Positions 61,907-64,000 of a DNA stretch of 64,000 bases are shown piece after piece. The stretch comes from Pseudomonas tensinigenes (GTDB taxonomy: Bacteria > Pseudomonadota > Gammaproteobacteria > Pseudomonadales > Pseudomonadaceae). The first letter of the stretch is position 1. Every line of letters starts with the position of its first letter. The position numbers and the translations under genes were made by a program. The DNA lies in the NCBI RefSeq assembly GCF_014268445.2, contig NZ_CP077089.1:5253501-5317500 (forward strand). The letters are read 5' to 3'. The notes below the pieces were generated by a model. It worked only from the letters and a program-made list of their open reading frames with translations, was not told the DNA's origin and did not search any database.

Positions 61907-63067
61907 TCAGCGGCCTTTGAATTGCGCCACGTTCGCAGACCGCGCATCGGTCTGTGGTTGCCCGGCAGTGCCGAGGCGCTCGCCAGTATTGGCATCGAAC
62001 AACAACACTTTCGACGGATCGAATTGCAGCGTCAGGTTCTCGCCCACCTGCGGTGCCACATCCGGCGCCAGACGGCAGCAGACTTTGGTGTCATTCAAAT
62101 TGACGAATACCAGGGTGTCCGGACCGGTCGGCTCGGTCACCTGCACTTCGGCACGGATGCTTGGCAGGCCATTGCCCTCGCCGTTCGCCAGAACGATCTG
62201 TTCCGGGCGCAGGCCAAGGATCACTTCGCGATCTTCCAGACCAGCATCCTGCATGCTCATCGGCAATTCACAACGGGCCTGACCACTGTCGAGCAGCGCC
62301 AGCAGACGACCGTCCTTGCGTTGCAGGCGCAGCGGGATGAAGTTCATCGGCGGCGAACCGATGAAGCTCGCCACGAACAGGTTGGCCGGGTCGTTGTAGA
62401 TCTCTTTTGGCGTGCCGAACTGCTGGATGATGCCGTCCTTCATCACCGCAACTTTGTCGCCCAGGGTCATCGCTTCGATCTGGTCGTGGGTCACGTAGAC
62501 CGTGGTGGTTTTCAGGCGCTGATGCATCAGTTTCATTTCGGTGCGCATCTCGACGCGCAGCTTGGCGTCGAGGTTGGACAGTGGTTCGTCGAACAGATAA
62601 ATCTTCGGCCGACGCGCCAGGGCACGGCCCATCGCCACACGCTGTTGCTGACCACCGGAAAGCTGACCCGGCTTGCGATTGAGCAAGTGTTCGATCTGCA
62701 ACAGCTTGGCCACGCGCGCGACTTCCTCGTCGATCGCGGCCTGCGGCATCTTGCGAATCTTCAGGCCGAATTCGATGTTCTCGCGCACGCTCATGGTCGG
62801 GTACAGCGCGTAGGACTGGAACACCATGGCGATGTCGCGATCCTTCGGGCTCATCCCGCTGACGTCCTGATCACCGATCATGATCGCGCCGCCGGTGATG
62901 GTTTCCAGACCGGCGATGCAGTTCATCAGGGTCGACTTGCCGCAGCCCGACGGGCCGACGAGGATCAGGAATTCGCCTTCCTTGATCGACAGTTCGATGT
63001 TCTTCAGGGTGTCCGGCAGGCCGGCACCGTAGGTCTTGTTGACGTTGCGAAGTTCGAGCGTTGCCAT
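61907..63067 (-). CDS. gtsD: Glucose ABC transporter ATP-binding subunit (MalK-like)
   Basis: A 386-residue ATPase of the MalK/UgpC class. Walker A is GPSGCGKST (38-46), the signature LSGGQQQRVAMGRALARRPK is at about 135-155, Walker B is IYLFDEPLSNLDA, and the switch His is in VYVTHDQIEAMTL. The C-terminal TOBE/OB regulatory domain runs from about residue 235. It energises uptake of glucose through GtsBC. It starts two bases after gtsC ends. Confidence 0.9.
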   Translation of the reverse strand: MATLELRNVNKTYGAGLPDTLKNIELSIKEGEFLILVGPSGCGKSTLMNCIAGLETITGGAIMIGDQDVSGMSPKDRDIAMVFQSYALYPTMSVRENIEFGLKIRKMPQAAIDEEVARVAKLLQIEHLLNRKPGQLSGGQQQRVAMGRALARRPKIYLFDEPLSNLDAKLRVEMRTEMKLMHQRLKTTTVYVTHDQIEAMTLGDKVAVMKDGIIQQFGTPKEIYNDPANLFVASFIGSPPMNFIPLRLQRKDGRLLALLDSGQARCELPMSMQDAGLEDREVILGLRPEQIVLANGEGNGLPSIRAEVQVTEPTGPDTLVFVNLNDTKVCCRLAPDVAPQVGENLTLQFDPSKVLLFDANTGERLGTAGQPQTDARSANVAQFKGR

Positions 63068-63069
63068 GA

Positions 63070-63915
63070 TTACCCCTTGACCGCGCCGGCCGTCAGCCCG
63101 CGCACGAAATACTTGCCTGCGACCACATAGACCAGCAGGGTCGGCAGGCCGGCGATCATCGCCGCTGCCATATCAACGTTGTATTCCTTGGCGCCGGTGC
63201 TGGTGTTGACCAGGTTGTTCAGCGCCACCGTGATCGGTTGCGAATCACCGCTGGAGAACACCACACCGAACAGGAAGTCGTTCCAGATCTGGGTGAACTG
63301 CCAGATCAGGCAGACCATGATGATCGGCGTCGACATCGGCAGAATGATCCGGCGGAAAATCGTGAAGAAACCCGCACCGTCCAGACGTGCAGCTTTGACC
63401 AGCGCATCCGGAATGCTCACGTAGTAGTTACGGAAGAACAGCGTGGTGAACGCCAGGCCGTAAACCACATGGATAAACACCAGGCCGGTGGTGGTGCTCG
63501 CCAGGCCCATCTTGCCGAGGGTGAACGAGGCCGGCAGCAGCACGGTCTGGAACGGCAGGAAGCAGCCGAACAACAGCAGGCCGAAGAACAACTGCGAACC
63601 GCGGAAGCGCCAGAACGACAGCACGTAACCATTCAACGCACCGATGGCGGTGGAGATGATCACGGCCGGAACGGTGATCTTGATCGAGTTCCAGAAGTAA
63701 CCGTCAACCGTGGCCCAGGCCTTGACCCAGCCGATGCCGCTGACCACGGTCGGCCAGCTCAACAGGTTGCCGGTGCTGATGTCTTCCGGGGTCTTGAAGC
63801 TGGTCAGCAACATGACCACCAGCGGCACCAGGTAAAGCAGTACGGCGAGGATCAACACCGCGTAGATCGCGATGCGACTCAGGCTGATAGCAGGTTTGGC
63901 AGCGAGACTAGTCAT
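63070..63915 (-). CDS. gtsC: Glucose ABC transporter permease
   Basis: A 281-residue MalG-type permease with six membrane helices and the ATPase-docking EAA loop at about residues 190-210 (YVSIPDALVKAARLDGAGFF, TIFRRIILPMSTPIIMVC). It pairs with GtsB to form the inner-membrane channel for glucose. The start overlaps the gtsB stop by 8 bp. Confidence 0.9.
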   Translation of the reverse strand: MTSLAAKPAISLSRIAIYAVLILAVLLYLVPLVVMLLTSFKTPEDISTGNLLSWPTVVSGIGWVKAWATVDGYFWNSIKITVPAVIISTAIGALNGYVLSFWRFRGSQLFFGLLLFGCFLPFQTVLLPASFTLGKMGLASTTTGLVFIHVVYGLAFTTLFFRNYYVSIPDALVKAARLDGAGFFTIFRRIILPMSTPIIMVCLIWQFTQIWNDFLFGVVFSSGDSQPITVALNNLVNTSTGAKEYNVDMAAAMIAGLPTLLVYVVAGKYFVRGLTAGAVKG

Positions 63916-64000
63916 TGCGCTTGGTCCTCAGCTCGGAATACAGGTAAGGCACGATGATCGCGAGGATCGCACCGAGCATCAGAATCGCACTGGCCGAGCC
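63908..64000 (-). CDS. gtsB: Glucose ABC transporter permease GtsB, C-terminal fragment
   Basis: The last 30 codons of a permease gene cut by the window edge: GSASAILMLGAILAIIVPYL, then YSELRTKRND and stop. A final membrane helix followed by a short basic tail fits a MalF-type permease. Its identity rests mainly on its position upstream of gtsC. Confidence 0.75.
   Translation of the reverse strand, partial: GSASAILMLGAILAIIVPYLYSELRTKRND

Overview
The window looks like chromosomal DNA of a Pseudomonas of the P. fluorescens group. The reasons are the Entner-Doudoroff/glucose-uptake block (hexR, zwf-pgl-eda, hexose-6-phosphate mutarotase, oprB, gts ABC transporter), the fadD2-fadD1 pair facing a lipase and phaJ1 in the PA3299-PA3302 order as I recall it from P. 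aeruginosa, BdlA-like PAS-PAS chemotaxis proteins, the gntK/gntP/gntR gluconate module, and many REP palindromes with the Pseudomonas core GAGCGAGCCTGCTCGCGA. No rRNA, tRNA or CRISPR was recognised. Family names come from reading motifs, not from database searches.

Layout. 1-6.1 kb is accessory: an unknown AT-richer gene, an orphan BRO-N protein, a modification-dependent (SRA-like plus HNH) restriction endonuclease, a protein with a Cys/His cluster, and two poorly known conserved genes. 6.2-15.2 kb holds a TauE exporter, an AraC regulator, a small helix-turn-helix gene behind a good LexA box, a metallo-beta-lactamase-fold hydrolase divergent from its likely TetR repressor, a decayed GGDEF relic, a BdlA-like receptor, and a LysR gene divergent from a glutaminase-like protein coupled to a small monooxygenase-fold protein. 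15.3-23 kb holds a glycerophosphodiesterase, a PepSY protein, a membrane chemoreceptor, a ZntB/CorA transporter and a Pit phosphate transporter. 22.7-33.5 kb holds LysR/SDR, a LysR/PACE efflux pair, an ECF42 sigma factor operon, two acetyltransferases, LysE and alaC. 33.6-46.3 kb holds the gluconate module with three GntR-like operators, a second LysR/PACE pair, an MFS transporter, a second BdlA-like receptor, a truncated desaturase, peptide deformylase, a BrkB-type membrane protein and CsbD. 46.7-55 kb is the fatty-acid activation block and assorted conserved genes. 55.3-64 kb is glucose uptake and the Entner-Doudoroff pathway, cut by the window edge inside gtsB.

How genes work together. OprB and GtsBCD import glucose, the mutarotase equilibrates hexose phosphates, and Zwf, Pgl and Eda carry glucose-6-phosphate to pyruvate and glyceraldehyde-3-phosphate under HexR. 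GntP and GntK feed gluconate into the same route at 6-phosphogluconate under GntR. FadD1/FadD2, the lipase and PhaJ1 link lipid hydrolysis, acyl-CoA formation and (R)-3-hydroxyacyl-CoA supply.

The intergenic DNA is unusually rich in repeats: eleven paired REP elements of one family, five of a second family, and four loci of a third larger pyrimidine/purine-armed element, two of which have expanded into tandem arrays (4 x 114 bp and 3 x 102 bp).
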